A DNA stretch of 64,000 nt. Origin: Opisthorchis felineus. Lineage: Eukaryota > Platyhelminthes > Trematoda > Opisthorchiida > Opisthorchiidae. The translations under genes and the position numbers were made by a program. Positions 20,450-33,844 of the stretch are shown piece after piece; positions within the stretch are counted from its first letter, which is position 1; every line of letters starts with the position of its first letter. The DNA is taken from NCBI GenBank assembly GCA_004794785.1, contig SJOL01008686.1, forward strand, positions 263,516-327,515, written 5' to 3'. The notes beneath the pieces are model-generated. The model was not told the DNA's origin, did not search any database, and worked only from the letters and a program-made list of their open reading frames with translations.

Positions 20450-22335
20450 CGATCGTGAAAACGATGTAATAATCGGCAATGTTTTTTCGCCTGTCCACAC
20501 TCGGTTGTGCGCGGTTGCAAACAGAGACAAACATACATAGACTTAGGAACCAACACAAAACCAAGCATGCACAACAGCAACAAGCAGCAGTGAGATGGGA
20601 GCGGACGAAACAGAAATCGGAGAAAAAGGAATTTGCAAAATAAGGTTGCGATGTAGAGGCCTGGCGTACACGGGGTGAACCTGGTGTCTACAACCATGTA
20701 AGCACAGTTGGTTGTGTGCGTGAAGGTGGAAAAGAGGAAACAGAAAAGGGCTTATGTATGTGTGCAGAAGAACAGCGAAATCTGTTTAAACCTGAATACT
20801 ACAAATCTGGTAACTTTGCTACCGAAAGCCGTTTACACATCCGTCTGTCTTTGTGCTGTATCTGTGTGTGTGAACGCGGTTGCGATAAAATCAACGTGGG
20901 AAGCTCTGCACAGACAAGAAAAACGATAACCTGATTGATGCGAGGCATAAAGAGTAAAATAGTGGGTTGTAAGAAGTGACTGTAACCAAGTGGATAGGTA
21001 TTTCATTTGCTAAATGCCTACGGGTTCTGTGTCGGGTTCTACGTCGAGATTCGGTCAAGGTTAACCGAAGGGCCAATTCAGACGGATTTGGCGAATTCGG
21101 TCGATGAATATGGTGCAACCTAACCTAACCAGAGTACATCAAACCTCAGACCATAAACTGGTGTTTCTTGACCAGGAAGAAACTGAAGAGCAGGAAAATA
21201 CATTGGACGGACTGTTGTCTAATCCATCCACACAACTCTTAAGACTGTGGACAGTTTTTCAAGATGCAACAAGCAAATTTGCAACAGCTATTCCTAAACT
21301 ACCAAATAAGTAATTTCATGTTCAGTTTTCTCAATAGACTCGAAATTTAATGCAAAATATGTTCTGGTAGTGTGAAACGAGTTGAGGATCATGCAGGTGG
21401 AAGACCAACCTCTTTATGAAGGTAGCCCCCCCCCAAAAAAAAAATCGACAAGTGACATTCTTTGAGCCGAAGGAAAAACAACCGAAGCTAGCGAACGATA
21501 TAGGAGCTATATTCGCCATTTCAGCATATCCCGAAACTGTCAGACGGATGAATGAGTCATTTCCGTCCGGCTGACTGCTGTCCATTTTTGAGTGAGGATA
21601 AATAACAATCTGTATATTGATAGGATCACGTGGACGGGGAATAATACTAAACAAATGAACTGATCAAGAGCGATTGTTGCCAGTTCTTCCAGGCGGAGCT
21701 TTGGAAGAAAGGAAGCTGGCGCGAGCACATTATACAAGATAGAGAGAATTCCAGTCCAATGACTAGCTCACTCAGGTTACAATAGGCCCTGGAAACTTTG
21801 CTGCACTATTCTGCTAAACAAAGTATTCCGATTCAAAACAGATCGCATTCAAGACAAGATGAGACGGGTGGAAAATCAAGTCACACGGTGCCTTGGCTTG
21901 GGAAATGTGAGATTCAGTAGCGAGAGCAAGTTTAGTTCAGATAGACCGATGTGCTACGGGTATGGTGTTCAGGACGAGCAGTTGGTTTTCAATAGGTTAC
22001 GCTACGACGGTGTACCTGCATCGTTTTGAAAAAAAATTTCGATCATGTAAATATAGTTAGTGATAAAGAACTTCTTCCAGAGAATAACAAAAGTTCTCTT
22101 CAACAGGAGTGCCTTCTCGTGAAAGGGGACTCCAACTGATTGCCCTGCACGCTTTCCACATTAAGTTTATGCTAATCATCGCCAACATCAGTATCGGAGA
22201 CAGCAACATCAGTGTTAACACTCGCGTTTCTCTGCCGTACAACCAAAAAGCCTATTTAATTGTATTTAAAGCGCAAAAGTGAAAAAAATAGAGGACGGTG
22301 GAAGAGGGGGGGGACCTAGCGCAAGCATTCTAAGA
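20447..22335. other. no supported gene
   Basis: Short frames only. A run of nine C followed by ten A at 21426-21444 is the only compositional oddity. The 117-codon minus frame at 20697-20344 translates the GT repeat as an HT run and is not credible. Confidence 0.4.
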
Positions 22336-23895
22336 TACCTACGTTTCCAAACACTCACTCTGGAAACTGATAACACGAAAGCATGAACACCATCGGCTAG
22401 AAACCATTTCTTGCAATGTCTCTGATCAGAACAGGGTGGATCAGCGTGACGCAATCCTGTAAGGTGGACAGTACAAACAACACCCAAACTCTTCGTAATC
22501 TCTTTCACACCTTTCTACCAAGCCATACGTTCTCCACCTCGCCATTCTGAAGGAAAATAACACTCGAATTGGTAGACGACATTTCAGCATGTGTAGCACA
22601 CGGCTGAACCACCGCAGTTGGTGTTGGATGTTGTCCATGACTGAAGTTCCTGTTACCTCGTTAAGAGTGCGTTGATGCCACCATCTGAGGCCAGCAGCAC
22701 TTGAGACATCGATGTTCGGAAACCTGGAGGCGCCTCAGTCCCCAGTGGCCACGTCTCGCAATCATACAACAATACGGCCCTTACTGTGGCCTGGTGCGCA
22801 CGACCTTCAAAACCCAGTGAAGCGGCTTGTTGACACCACAGGTGACGCGAATTGACAAACGTGACTGGGGAGTTCGAGCTACGTTCACCGACTCCATGAG
22901 ACACTTGCATCAGAGATAGTACGACCATCAAAGTATGTGAAATCTATCACAACCTCCATTGCTTCTTCTTGAATCGCAATAGACATGTTCAGAGACTGCA
23001 CTTTCTGAAGCATGACCGCTTTGTAGGTACCGGGCAAATGCCAAAAGATGGCATGATAGTATTTGTGCCCAGTATTCGTCTCCAAAGAGCTGGGCGATGT
23101 CATCTGAGTACTTTAGATCGACAAGGCTACCAGCAGAAACAATTTGAACACCGGGGTTTTGAAGACCCTCCCCGAGTTCGCTCCATTATTTCATCGATGA
23201 CAAAGTTGAACAAAAATGGAGTGAATGGGCATCCTTGCTGGATACCACTTTTGTATGAGAGATTTTGGAAATCTACCCATACACACTCACACGCCCAAAA
23301 TCATGGAAATATAAGAATGGGTGATGTTCACGAAGGTATGGGATATCCGTTGATGAGCAGGTGTAGTTAGAAGCGCTGACCGATCGGAAGAATCGAACAG
23401 AATTAAGGAAAACCAAGATCGTAGGTCGTTTTAACATATATGTGGCGCTCCTCTAACACATGTCGGAGCATGAAGATGTGTTGGATGGAGCCTATACCTG
23501 GGTTAAATCCCGCTTGGTGTTCACGGGTTAAGTTTTTGCGGGCCGCCGTAAGATGAATAATCAGTGACGCCAGTGACACCCCCTCAACACGGGAGTCAAA
23601 CTGATATCTCTGTGCTTAGTACATTTACGCGAGTACCTATTTTGAAGACAAGCACTATTATCGAATCTCTCCAGTTGTTTAGGATGGTGTTTCTCCCAGA
23701 CAGACACTAATAAGCTAGGCAGGCACTGACAGAGAAATTCACCACCGTCTTCAAACAGAACGGATGGGAGGTCGTCGGGACCAGCAACGCGATGACGCTT
23801 TAGTGCGGATATACATTGGAAAATTCGGAGCATGAAGAGGGTTCCACATTCGCAGGCCGAAAGTTCGGATGGGAAGTGGCAGGTGACCAAGTGAA
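22336..23895 (-). mobile_element. RTE-clade non-LTR retrotransposon, RT to C-terminus (copy C)
   Basis: Minus-strand relic with several frameshifts. In order it shows LKRHRVAGPDDLPSVLFEDG (near 23810-23750), RDISLTPV (near 23600), a decayed fingers region, and a palm segment with lost YADD (near 23100). Then come LQKVQSLNMSIAIQEEAMEV (near 23010-22950), ATVRAVLLYDCETWPL (near 22800-22740), QLRWFSRVLHMLKCRLPIRV (near 22620-22560) and MKEITKSLGVV (near 22508). It ends with a remnant of the family's terminal HCKKW/DMAANRCQW region near 22400. No endonuclease is present, so it is 5'-truncated. It is closer in wording to copies D and F than to copy A, so at least two RTE subfamilies are present. 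Confidence 0.8.
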
Positions 23896-24669
23896 TTGGT
23901 GTTCACACTATTTTGCCCAGCAAGGTATCAGAGATCCACTGACAGTTTCACCAGGTTGATGAGATTTTAGTTGTATACAAGAATTTCAAACAGCTGTTTT
24001 GGACGCGTGACGAAATACATTACTTCGTATGGGATCTATCGGATAGCTGCTTATTGTCATTTATGATTTGCTGTCCAGTTGAACGACCACCAGAATGCCC
24101 CACCACCACCACCAAAAATTACTATCTTTGGTCTCACCTCCTTCGATTGTCTGCCGCTAGAGCTAAATCCGCATTTGGCGTGGGCCAACGTTCGCGCTTG
24201 CTGCACCAAGCGCCAAACAACAGAAAAGTATTCCTGAGATGCTACATGTTCACGTGCAATGCGGTCAGATTTCAGTAGAACAAAGTTGGATAACCTGGTG
24301 GCATCACTATTCAAATATACAGAAAGTTGGCAATTTTGACTTGATTCAACATTATGATATGGTTCCCTAAACGTTTGGTGAGATCAGCTCATTAAATTGG
24401 AAGAAGTGGTTGGGCTTATAATTATTTCGTTGAACTGTCGGGATGTTGCTGCCAATTTGGAAAAATAATCATCCGAGATAGTTTAATTTGATCCTTGGAG
24501 ACATAAGAGATGTTCCTAACTTAGGGCTGTAAATATTTTAGGATAGGCCGTTGTTGGAACTGGCACATGTTGACGAGGAGGAGCGCAGTCCAGTCTAGTT
24601 ATTGGATCATGCCAATAAAATGACCAGAAGGAAGTATAACAACACCAACAGCAGTAAAAAACACCTTAC
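23896..24669 (-). other. probable intron downstream of the acyltransferase exon
   Basis: Follows the donor at 24669. A short frame on the same strand (about 24230-24158, QARTLAHAKCGFSSSGRQSK) sits between a plausible acceptor (TTTGGCGCTTGGTGCAG) and a GTGAGA donor, but does not resemble the next part of the acyltransferase family. The expected HHxxxDG exon was not found. Confidence 0.3.
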
Positions 24670-25712
24670 CTCTTGAAATTCTTCCAACAGATAGGCTTGC
24701 CACAACGGTCGATTGATAAGCATCGGAAGCTGACTCAAAGATTGCACAACGGCTTCGACATTGATCGGGCAGGGTTGCTGATCTCTCGAACCTGGTCCTG
24801 CAGCCCTGGGGTCGAACGCTTCCGAGGACGAGGATGATCGGTTCAGTTTTGGGACCCACCTGCTTTTAGAAAAGTTTGGTGGAAGGCAAGATGGGGGAAC
24901 TCGAACCACATGCTCCTCGATTCGGAAGGCCAAACACTCGCGCCACGCGTAGCCAGTTGAAAGACAGGTGAGACACTGAGTGAGACGTGACAGGGTATCT
25001 GTTGGGGGTACCAGCGAATTGGCACGATGACGAAGTTGCTCTGAGTTGGTCCATTTATCCTGCTGTACGTTGGAACATCGGGGACTGGAAGCCAGAGAGG
25101 ATGCTGCCGAAGAACGGTTCAACAAGCGGGAAGCGATGATTTCACGTAGTTTGGTCAACTGTAGGCCCGGCGAGCCGAACCGTAGACAAATCACGATAAC
25201 CGGTGCGTTTGAAGGGCTGTAAAGATGCGGACCGTTGGAGAGTGCCTCAGTGGATACTTTGGGTTGTTTTAGATCTAATGCGGGAAGCCACCGAAGTTCA
25301 GCGGGAGTGAGGGGGCGTAGGGAAGGGTAGTGTGCATCGCGCAGGCACTGACAGACCTGATTTCTGTCTAAGTCACTCGCTCTCATACGAGAGACCATAC
25401 CGATAATTGGATGCAGACTGCTCACCCTCATCTGTGGTCGATCGCACTGGCAACAGATGACTTGCACGAACCAACGAGCTGTCCAAACTCCGAGGCGACG
25501 GACAACACAGGCGAGGAGACAGAGGGGCAAAACGAGGGTGGAGAACAGTGTTGTGATAAAAATAGATACGGTAAGGAAGACGAAACTGGCAAGGCAAACG
25601 GTAAGCGCATTACGTTCCCGAGGATGAGTGATTGGTGGAAATGCACCGGGCGCGACCGTACAAGGCACATGAGCAACTGGTTCAATGGGCTTGCATTCGC
25701 CGTCTGTGTTGG
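24670..25712 (-). CDS. wax ester synthase/DGAT-like acyltransferase, N-terminal exon
   Basis: A 1043-nt exon from the acceptor CCCCTAAATTTGTAG (exon starts 25712) to the donor CAAGAG|GTAAGG (24670|24669). It enters with two bases completing a codon and leaves in phase 0. A hydrophobic segment (ALTVCLASFVFLTVSIFITT onward, near the N-terminus) predicts membrane anchoring. MVSRMRASD and VIVICLRFGSPGLQLTKLRE follow, then FRIEEHVVRVP and LPMLINRPLWQAYLLEE. The last two match the WES_acyltransf (PF03007) pattern of a DxHVRR-like strand and the RPLWE..L box that precede the catalytic HHxxxDG motif, which would be in the next exon. Enzymes of this family esterify fatty alcohols or diacylglycerol with acyl-CoA. 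A serine- and Arg-rich insert (about 180-225) looks lineage-specific. The family call rests on motif recall. Confidence 0.55.
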
Positions 25713-27960
25713 CTACAAATTTAGGGGAAGGTAGGGAAGAGAGTGGGTATTGAGAAGCAATAGAAGAGTTGGCATGTGAGTGAACAGGTTCAACGGGTGA
25801 GCCGTTCCAAAAATTTCAAAATCTTCTAGACTGCATAGGAGTGGAGATAGTATTGTCACCCTACACTTGGAAGCAGCGATGGGGACTCGACAAAGGACGG
25901 GTTTGGAAAAAGCGGCACTAAAACCAGTATGCACCGGCTGCTCAGCAGTCGCTCGCGACCACGGGGGAAATTACCCAGTAAGGTAAAAAAAAGGCTGACT
26001 GTGACGAAGGGGCGATGATACTCCACATGCGTCTGGTGTGCACAAAAGTATCGACAATTAGACAACTTCCTGAATCGGCACTCGACTGTTATCATTGGTT
26101 CCCTGCAGGGTCTCCCAAGAACACCTTACAGACCGGCAGTCTTCTAGGTGACACTGTTGAGTCAAAGGAATCCGGAGCAACCCGCAACATCCATTACGTT
26201 CTGTCGGAATTTCGAGCTGAAGATTCAAGGGAAACTTTTGGTTCGGCTTTAACAACCTGAAGGCTTCATTCACTGGTCACCGATCCCTCCTCGAATCTCC
26301 ATCATAAGGGCAGCAAGACGTTCTCGAGTTAATTTAAGGCTCGATCTCTGGTCGCCCGTTGTACTCGACGAAAATCATGCATCAATAAATTATGGAAGTC
26401 TGATCCACAAAAATGGCTTTCAAACCGCGTGCTCTTGGTCAGCTAACATACGATGCTCGACAGTGGTGCTGGCGTCGACGACAATGATAACGGTGACTGA
26501 TTGGCGAATCTCAATCAGATGTGTCTTCGCAATGTCAACTTAGGCTGTAGAGAGAAAGAAGCCTGGTCATACATCATAACCCAGCTCGCTTTCCGGATAT
26601 CCAGCGAACCTGGTGCAATGGCTTACTGTGTGCATAGCCTGGAAGTTACACTCAATTACGTTAATGGAGTTGGGTGGTAGTTTACAGTTGTTTTTACACT
26701 GTACGGTTATCTACGTCAATTAGAGCGAACGCCAAAGACATGGCAAGTGATATTTACTTGTTTTCACCACAGCCCCCATAGACAGAAGCTCTGAAGACCA
26801 GAAGGATGTGTTCTATCTATCCGGACCAAGTTGTCTGACCAAGATTACGGGATTTGGCCATTCTGTCCGTTGAATGAAAACAATCATTACAATTGCGGCT
26901 ACCGGCGTTTCCAGCCAATCTAATCCGTAATGTTTGTCGCTTATTTGAATACCCGTGTCCGCCAAACCAGATCTGTACAAGCATGGTTGGGTGGCCGATT
27001 TGGTGTCAACGCCCACCGTAGAGACTATGGGAAGCGCGTTGCCTAGCAACAATTTGCAGCATGAATGACTGCACCGAGCATTTTGACATCCAACAAACGG
27101 AAACCAAGCATGCCCCCAAGTGAATCATATGATGATAAGTCATCACCAGTAGCCTTTAATCAAAGAATGCCGTTGCTTCCGGGGCACCCGACTGTACTGT
27201 TGTACATACTCAATCGACAGCCATCAGGTTGACTGAAGTTTTCTCGGAGCAGCGTTTCAATAAACACATTCCTTCTACTTTCAAGCACCTCTTCTCACTT
27301 AACTCACCACAATGCCGCACACAGATCACTCTCCCTTTATGGGTCCCACCAGTACGAATGCCTTTTCTTATCTCCTTGAGCCATCTCCAGCAGCAATGCC
27401 CGAGTGTCCATCTGTAGTGACGACCTCCGACACATCGGAATCATTTTTTTCGGACCCGCAAACTCGGTACACTTAGTCACCTCTGATGTTCGCACCCCGA
27501 AGAAGACGGAAGAACAAGCTAGTCCTGATCGTAGGTTAGATTCCCTCTACCTTATCAGAAACGAGAATCAAGGATATAAGCACCGTTACTGGAACGCCTA
27601 CCATTTTCCTGTCTGACCACGCCCAGCTGCGCAGCTCTGGGGATGCAGAGGCTGGATATGGAGACTGTTTGTGTCTACTTACGCTTTAGGCAGACCGTAT
27701 CTCGGAATCTGTCGTAAACAGTTGTTATGACTTTCTAGATGACTTTTAACGACGGACTACAACTTCAGATGTTATTTTGGCCACTGGTGACACGAATATG
27801 TTGATAAACATGTTTTCAGTGAAATCATAATGGATAAAAGTGGGCGTTGGTCCTCGGTAGAGTGCCTTTGGACTACTGGGTTGAGTAAATGGAAAAACAC
27901 TTAAATTGGACACCTGCTACACTCTATTTGGATTGCCGGTCTGTAGCAGAAATGTGAACT
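25713..27960. other. no supported gene
   Basis: The part next to 25713 should be intron of the acyltransferase gene; its frame ends upstream at a stop near 25822. Other frames are short and unrecognised. No repeat family member is seen. Confidence 0.4.
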
Positions 27961-29350
27961 ATGAAACAAAATCTCCTTTCTGGTCTTGACGGCCTTCCAT
28001 CTGTTATTTTAGAGGGCAACATGAAGTCCTCAGTCCGTGCTCGTCCAAGCTATTCGTATCTATCTAAGAGAAACAGACCACCCGAGACAACTCACGTGAG
28101 TCCACAATGGTGCTCGCCTTCAGCAAGGGTACACACAATGAATTTGGTAACCAAGATGTTGTTAGTCTGACTCCCGTTGTAACGAGACTTCTAGTGTCAA
28201 TGACCCCCTATCGTCTTTCGGCACCACATAAGATCCTAACCAGTCGGCAACGAGCGAGATTTAGAAGTGTTTGCTGCTGCACTGACCATATCTCTGTCAG
28301 GGATCGAAGCGATGCCGTGTTTCTAGGTGGTCCACAATACGGGTGTTTCCTGGCCTTAAGGACTGGTCTCAGGCTGTATATCACCCAGCTCTTTCGATCA
28401 ACATCAGAAATCAGAACATCAGAAATCCGTGAACATAATCCATTTTATACAGTCAACTAGCTTTGGGCATGTTAACTGTAGAGGGAGCATTTCAAAAGTT
28501 TTTCTGCAAAGGGTGGTGTTCGACAGACAGGTCTACTCTTCATTCACGTTCATATATTGGGAGGAAGACTGAAGTCTTCTAATCCCAGGGGTTGGAAGAA
28601 TTTCCTATGATAATCCTGCAGATCTGCAGTGCGCAGACGACACTGCTCTCATCCGTAAAGTCCATGAGAATGTGGAACTGTTATCATAGCTTTCTTCAAC
28701 ACAATAGTAAATCTACCAAGTGTAGATTCATCTTTCAGAATCTGCAGCTTCCGAGCATGCTTACTGGAATTCAAGAAGTACTGGAACTTGTGAAGACTAT
28801 TGGATATCTCGGTAGGTGGATTAACTGTGACAGAAGTGTGCCTGATGAAGTCAATACGTGAATCGCGAAGACCCGAATCACGCGTTCCCCAGCTGGCATT
28901 ATCTGTGGGTTCAAAAGGGCGTACCATTGAGTCTCAAGGGTTATGAGTACCATGCTACAATGCTGGCTGTGCTACTATGTAGTTGCGCAGAATAGCCCCG
29001 ACTATCCAAGGTGTCTTCAGGTCTTATCACATCACAGAACCATTGCTTGTATCAGATGGTGTCAGCGATTTCGTAACGAGATAATAGGAAAAGAGGTCTT
29101 GGTTGCGTAGCCGATAGCTCAGTCGGCTGGAATGACAGCATGCAGGTGCACTCAGTTGTGCTGTAGGCTGACAACAATGACTTGACGGAAACGCAAGCTT
29201 GCAATGAATACATGGCTATTGCATGTAAAGTTACAGTATGTCTGGCACTGTTGAAGATTATACAACCCTGAAGAACAAACTTAACTCTTCGGACCATCTA
29301 GCTGTGGGATACTGCAAGAAAAGCGTTCGGCCTGAAGTTTTGGTTGCATA
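27961..29350 (+). mobile_element. RTE-clade non-LTR retrotransposon, RT to C-terminus (copy F)
   Basis: Highly eroded plus-strand copy. It shows GLDGLPSVILEG (near 27985), VVSLTPVVTRLL (near 28157), a decayed FRSVCCCTDHISV for FRPGRGC..IFTL (near 28260), CADDTALI for YADD (near 28632), TIGYLGRWINCDRSVPDEVN (near 28797-28855), and LRTIARI-like and GCVADSSVG (near 29103) pieces. The cysteine in CADD replaces the tyrosine but both aspartates remain. There are many stops and frameshifts. Short plus frames at 28592-28861 are pieces of this relic, not genes. Confidence 0.7.
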
Positions 29351-29764
29351 GTAGCGGCGGCCTGTATGTAGATTTTTGTCAAATAGTGTACATAACTCAC
29401 GTAACCCTAGGTCAAATGACTATAAGGAAAGTCTGGATCAGAATATGAATTAAGCGCTCCTCCGCAGACGCCCGAGAACTTGGACAATTGCGTCGTATTT
29501 GAAACCGGGCACGCTTATCAGGCGTTCAGCTGATTCATATGTGGAGAGCAAGAATGAAATACTCTAATCTCAAAGCATCTGCTTGTTGTTTTCCTCAATC
29601 ACAACTCTCGGTGCTATTTTAGGAGTTCTGCAACTACTTTGGCTGTAAGGCCGATTTGCACTACTAGAAAAAAAGTCACGTGGGAGGTCACCACTGGAGA
29701 AACTAGCCAAGGCCGGATCACGTGACATGAGCTATGCAATTAAAGGATGGTGGAGGGAGTGGAT
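29351..29764. other. no supported gene
   Basis: Nothing recognised between RTE copy F and the T2 SINE. Confidence 0.4.
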
Positions 29765-29955
29765 CCAAATTACTGAACAGCCGCTCATGGTCGAATGGTA
29801 CAGCGCTCGCCCACTAACCGGAAAGTTGTGCATTCGAATCACCCTAGAGATTCGTAAGACGTGCATTACTGATGAATCCAAACACGAGTGAAACAGGCGT
29901 TCAGTGCTCCTGGAATTCTCAACCCAGATTGACTTCATTTGCAGGATGAAATTCC
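29765..29955 (+). repeat. SINE family T, copy T2
   Basis: Head: CTCATGGTCGAATGGTACAG (A-box-like, near 29785) and GCATTCGAATC (B-box-like, 29830-29840). Hammerhead-like core: CTGATGA intact at 29869-29875, and GAAAC at 29890-29894. Stem II (29876-29879 with 29886-29889) keeps only A-T, one wobble and one C-G. Stem III has lost its self-complementarity. The spacing between B box and core (28 nt) is similar to T1 and T3, which supports a common source. Confidence 0.55.
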
Positions 29956-32900
29956 AATCGAAATTAGCAACTTATTTTGATAGACCGTAGTTCGTAGGTT
30001 CAAGCATACTCTGTAGATCGAGTATTAACTTACACAATCATAAGGTGGTTGCGTGTTGAGGTGTTCCACGACGAATGGGCTTATGATCATGTGATCGTGG
30101 CGAACTAGTAGAGTTCAGTTATCAATTTGACTACAGCACATTGTTCTTCGGTAATGTACTGACACAACCTGGTAGACAGGGGCTATTATTTCCAGGTAAT
30201 GTGACGGAAAAGACAAACCGGTATAATTTGGGTGATGGAAACACTGCACAGTATGCGTTGTTTGCATGGGCTATTTCCATCGTAAAGGTCATCTTCAAAC
30301 AGGCTTAAATTGTATGAAAGGGGGGAAACGAGGAAAATCGTTCTCTTGTGTCAACATTATTCTCCAAAGGGGAAGCGTTCTAACTGGCTTTCAAGGACAC
30401 CTTGTGGTGGGAATCTATACCCACAGCTCGTGAATTACTGGTGCCGATCCCCATATTTTTGAATTCTTAGTAAATAGCTGCCTCTCGAGCGGTACATCAT
30501 ATCTCGATTTGTCGTTCCAGCTGCAACGTGTGACGAATCCGGACAAAATTACGGAGAAAAAATCGGATTTTCCCCATCGATTGGTTGTTGTCGTACAGAG
30601 TCGCCTGCAGCTGAAAGCATAAACATGAATTAATACCTGCACCTGTTCTCGTATGTTACGTCATCCTAGTTGGCGGTGCCGGGAGGAGTGCCTAACCAAA
30701 ACACAATGGAGGAGGGTGCTGGTATCGAATGGATGGATAGCTACAAAGTAAGAGAGAGAAAACTAGCCGAATGATCGCGCCAGGTTAATCAGATCTCGCG
30801 TGCGATGATGTGAACTATGACTGAGGGATGCGCAAAAAAACCGGGAGGTAAATGGAAGCACCCAGACGTATGAATACCTGCAGGTGCACATACACACAAG
30901 GGGCAGTAGGGTCTTGTACAAATCGACAACGGAGCGTGCGGACAACAACAACCATAACAGGTGCTGTTAATGCGGCGTTTTGATGCTTAACCGACATGGA
31001 AATGGGCGCGAATGGAAGGGTGTAGTATACTGAATACCGGACTTGCCATATGTGAGGTGCAAATGAGTAGCGGGAAACGTCCTTTCGGGACATGGATTCA
31101 ACTGGGTTGTATGAAAACGATTAAAATTTTATCTTGCACGAAGACCTCAAAGCGCTCCAACTCAATATGGATTAGTGTGCCAGGTAGATCAAACCCTGCC
31201 CGGCACTCTCAGCATTGATCGTTCTAATCTGGGGTCCGAGATACGCTTTAACAATAGATTTAAAATTTTGGTACAGAGTTTGGAGCAGAGTGTGACTCTT
31301 AATGTGGCTCATAAAACGGGGATGAAGGAAATCACGGAAAGTCGTTAAGGTTTGTCTACCAGAGTGCGTTCCGCTTGAATCAGTCTCTATGCCTGACTGG
31401 TATATGGTAGGTCGTCTACTGGAAGCGCGATGGAAAGTCGGCTGTAATTACATGAATTACGTGGGTTTCGTCAAGCGTCACCCTGATCCAAAGACTATTT
31501 GCCTAGGCGAGACTTATTCTCCCAATCATGAGTGTGTGTGTGCGGGGGGGGGGGACAAAAAGACACGGTCTTAGTCAAGTTGGTGTGTGACATCTGTCAG
31601 ATTGCGGAGCTAAAGATTCATCCAACCGGTGACTGGAGATCCTCAGAGATATGAATAAACCGTGAAGTAAGTGGTACTCTTGTATTCAATCAAGCAGCGC
31701 CACTTCTTAAATTCGCTCCTCTTGTTTCGTGTTCTACATATTGTCGCTATTCCCTCATGTGTCGTTTTCTCTGTTGGTGGCCACCACGTTCATGAACACA
31801 GCTCAAGATTGAAAAAAACGAGCAACGAGCGGAGCGGAGGATAATCAAAATGGACTTGTACTGGCATGAACTCGTAGTCGTGACAATAGCTGACTCACGC
31901 CATACCAGCACGGTGACGGTGTAATGCGATTACGCGTGTACGTGACAGCGACATCTAGGTTGACCCCTCGCCGAATACATTGCAACCACTGGCTTATTGT
32001 CAGCAAGTTGTAACGCAGTGACGCTGTGAATGGTTGCTGAAAGCGCGCATTTGCATGTCATGCTATCAAACATGAATCTCCCTAGTGAGTGCCAGTTCAA
32101 GCAGATAAAACGGTGTATAATGTAAAGGTTTTTATTTTCAAAACTGGTGACATCCGAGAGCCGGGGGTCTTTGATTATTACTGACCTAGACGCATAGTGA
32201 GAAGGCGGCGAGATCCGGAAACATTGTCACAACCTATCACACCGATCATATCCATTCCGGCAATGAAGTTTATGATGGTTTGGAAACCTGTTGCGTAGGA
32301 ACGATCTCGAAATCGTCAAACAAACATTGGCTCCCACACCATGTCATTTTCATCTCAGCGGGCAACCGAAAACCTGACTAAGTATGACTAAGAGATAAAT
32401 GGAACAGCTTGGTCTCCGCGTGGTCTAGGGAATCCGTGGCTGGAATCTACACAGGATTCCGTTTTGTGCAGATTTGCCGACCGACGCGCCTGGTCATCGT
32501 GTACTTGAGACATTTCTGAAGCCGATTACTCATATAAGAGAATATGTCACAGTAAGCAGCAGTGCGTGACAACATGCACAAAATCAAGCTAGAAGAACTC
32601 AGTTAATTGGCTGGATAAAAGTGTTGCCAGCCGCTGAAACTGTGAAAAAGTACGTGAACCTATTCACTGAGTACATGGTGTTTTCAGGTGGTTCACCAAT
32701 GAATCCATGTTGCATGCAATCCGGCACCATTCCGAACACGGATATAACCACTTCAACAAGAGAATTTGAAGCTTTCGTTGGACTACAAGAGGACCACCGT
32801 ATCCAAGAGCATAGTTATTCGGGGGATCACTTATTCAGTGAACAGTTTGCAATCATGATGATAAAAAACAGTACCGTGGATTCGCTATCATGGAATCAAA

Positions 32901-33844
32901 GGACAACTACAATTTGATACCTAAACAGACACGCAAGAGCAGATCCATTTGTGAGACTGAGAACCATATTCGAGACATTTGCTGCGTAAATTCGCAAACC
33001 CGTATTTTGCTTACTAGAAGCAGGTGATCAATGTCATTGATACACGTACATGCCGAATAAGCCTTGCAAGTAAGATATTGATGCTGTACAACATATCGTC
33101 GCTTTTCATGCGCACAGACAAAAACGGAGGAACAAACGCACCTTACCTGCACATGTAGTACTAACCCTTACAGGAAGGCTGATGCCCTATGGGCATGATA
33201 TGATGGCCGATAATTTTTGAAAGCCAACCCTCGATTATTACCTCAAACGGTTCAGTCAAAACTATTGAAGCGTTGAAACCACATGAAAGAGTTTCTTACA
33301 GTGTCTCACAGCAAGATTGACTTATCACACTGAAGATGCTCGTTCAGGCAACGGACAATTACAGTTTAGAAAATATGTGCGTGACCTGGCCGCCTCTAAT
33401 GCACGGGCGTATTGCAAAGAAGTACTACGCATGAAAATGAGTCCGAAGTGCTCCATAATGATCCTGATGATGAAGCAACTGATCCAAATATAGGCCGCAC
33501 ACTTAGAGCTATATCCAGTGACTCGTGCTGTCTGTGTGGAAGCAAATGGGCACTAAACAACATTATCCAACGGAGTATGTTCCAACTCAGTGTATTTTTC
33601 CAAAAACGAAGTCTAAGCATATATAGTGTGGGAGAAACGGTACATGGGGGTGGATTCCACCACTATTTTCAATGAGCCCAAATAGAAGGCGACCACTTAC
33701 AGTAAGAAAACCTTTTCGTATTCTGTACTTTTCGCACACACCACTTGTCGTGGTCTCTTTTCGGGATCCAGATAAGTCGCCTGTTGATGGACCTCCGTGC
33801 AGTGTCAGGCCTTTGTCATCGTCAAATGCCTTTTTTCGATGTGC
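29956..33844. other. no supported gene; G-run at 31544-31554
   Basis: Nearly 3.9 kb without a recognised gene or family repeat. The largest frame, 98 codons at 32621-32917 (plus), has no motif. An 11-G homopolymer follows a short TG run at 31531-31541. Several minus frames around 30.8-31.1 kb have no support. Confidence 0.4.

Noticed and set aside
20344..20697. 117-codon minus frame with an HTHTHT run
   Set aside because: It translates the (GT)n microsatellite and its flanks only.
29103..29130. tRNA-like TAGCTCAGTCGGCTGGAA
   Set aside because: It falls in the C-terminal coding part of RTE copy F (GCVADSSVG) and has no B box at tRNA spacing.
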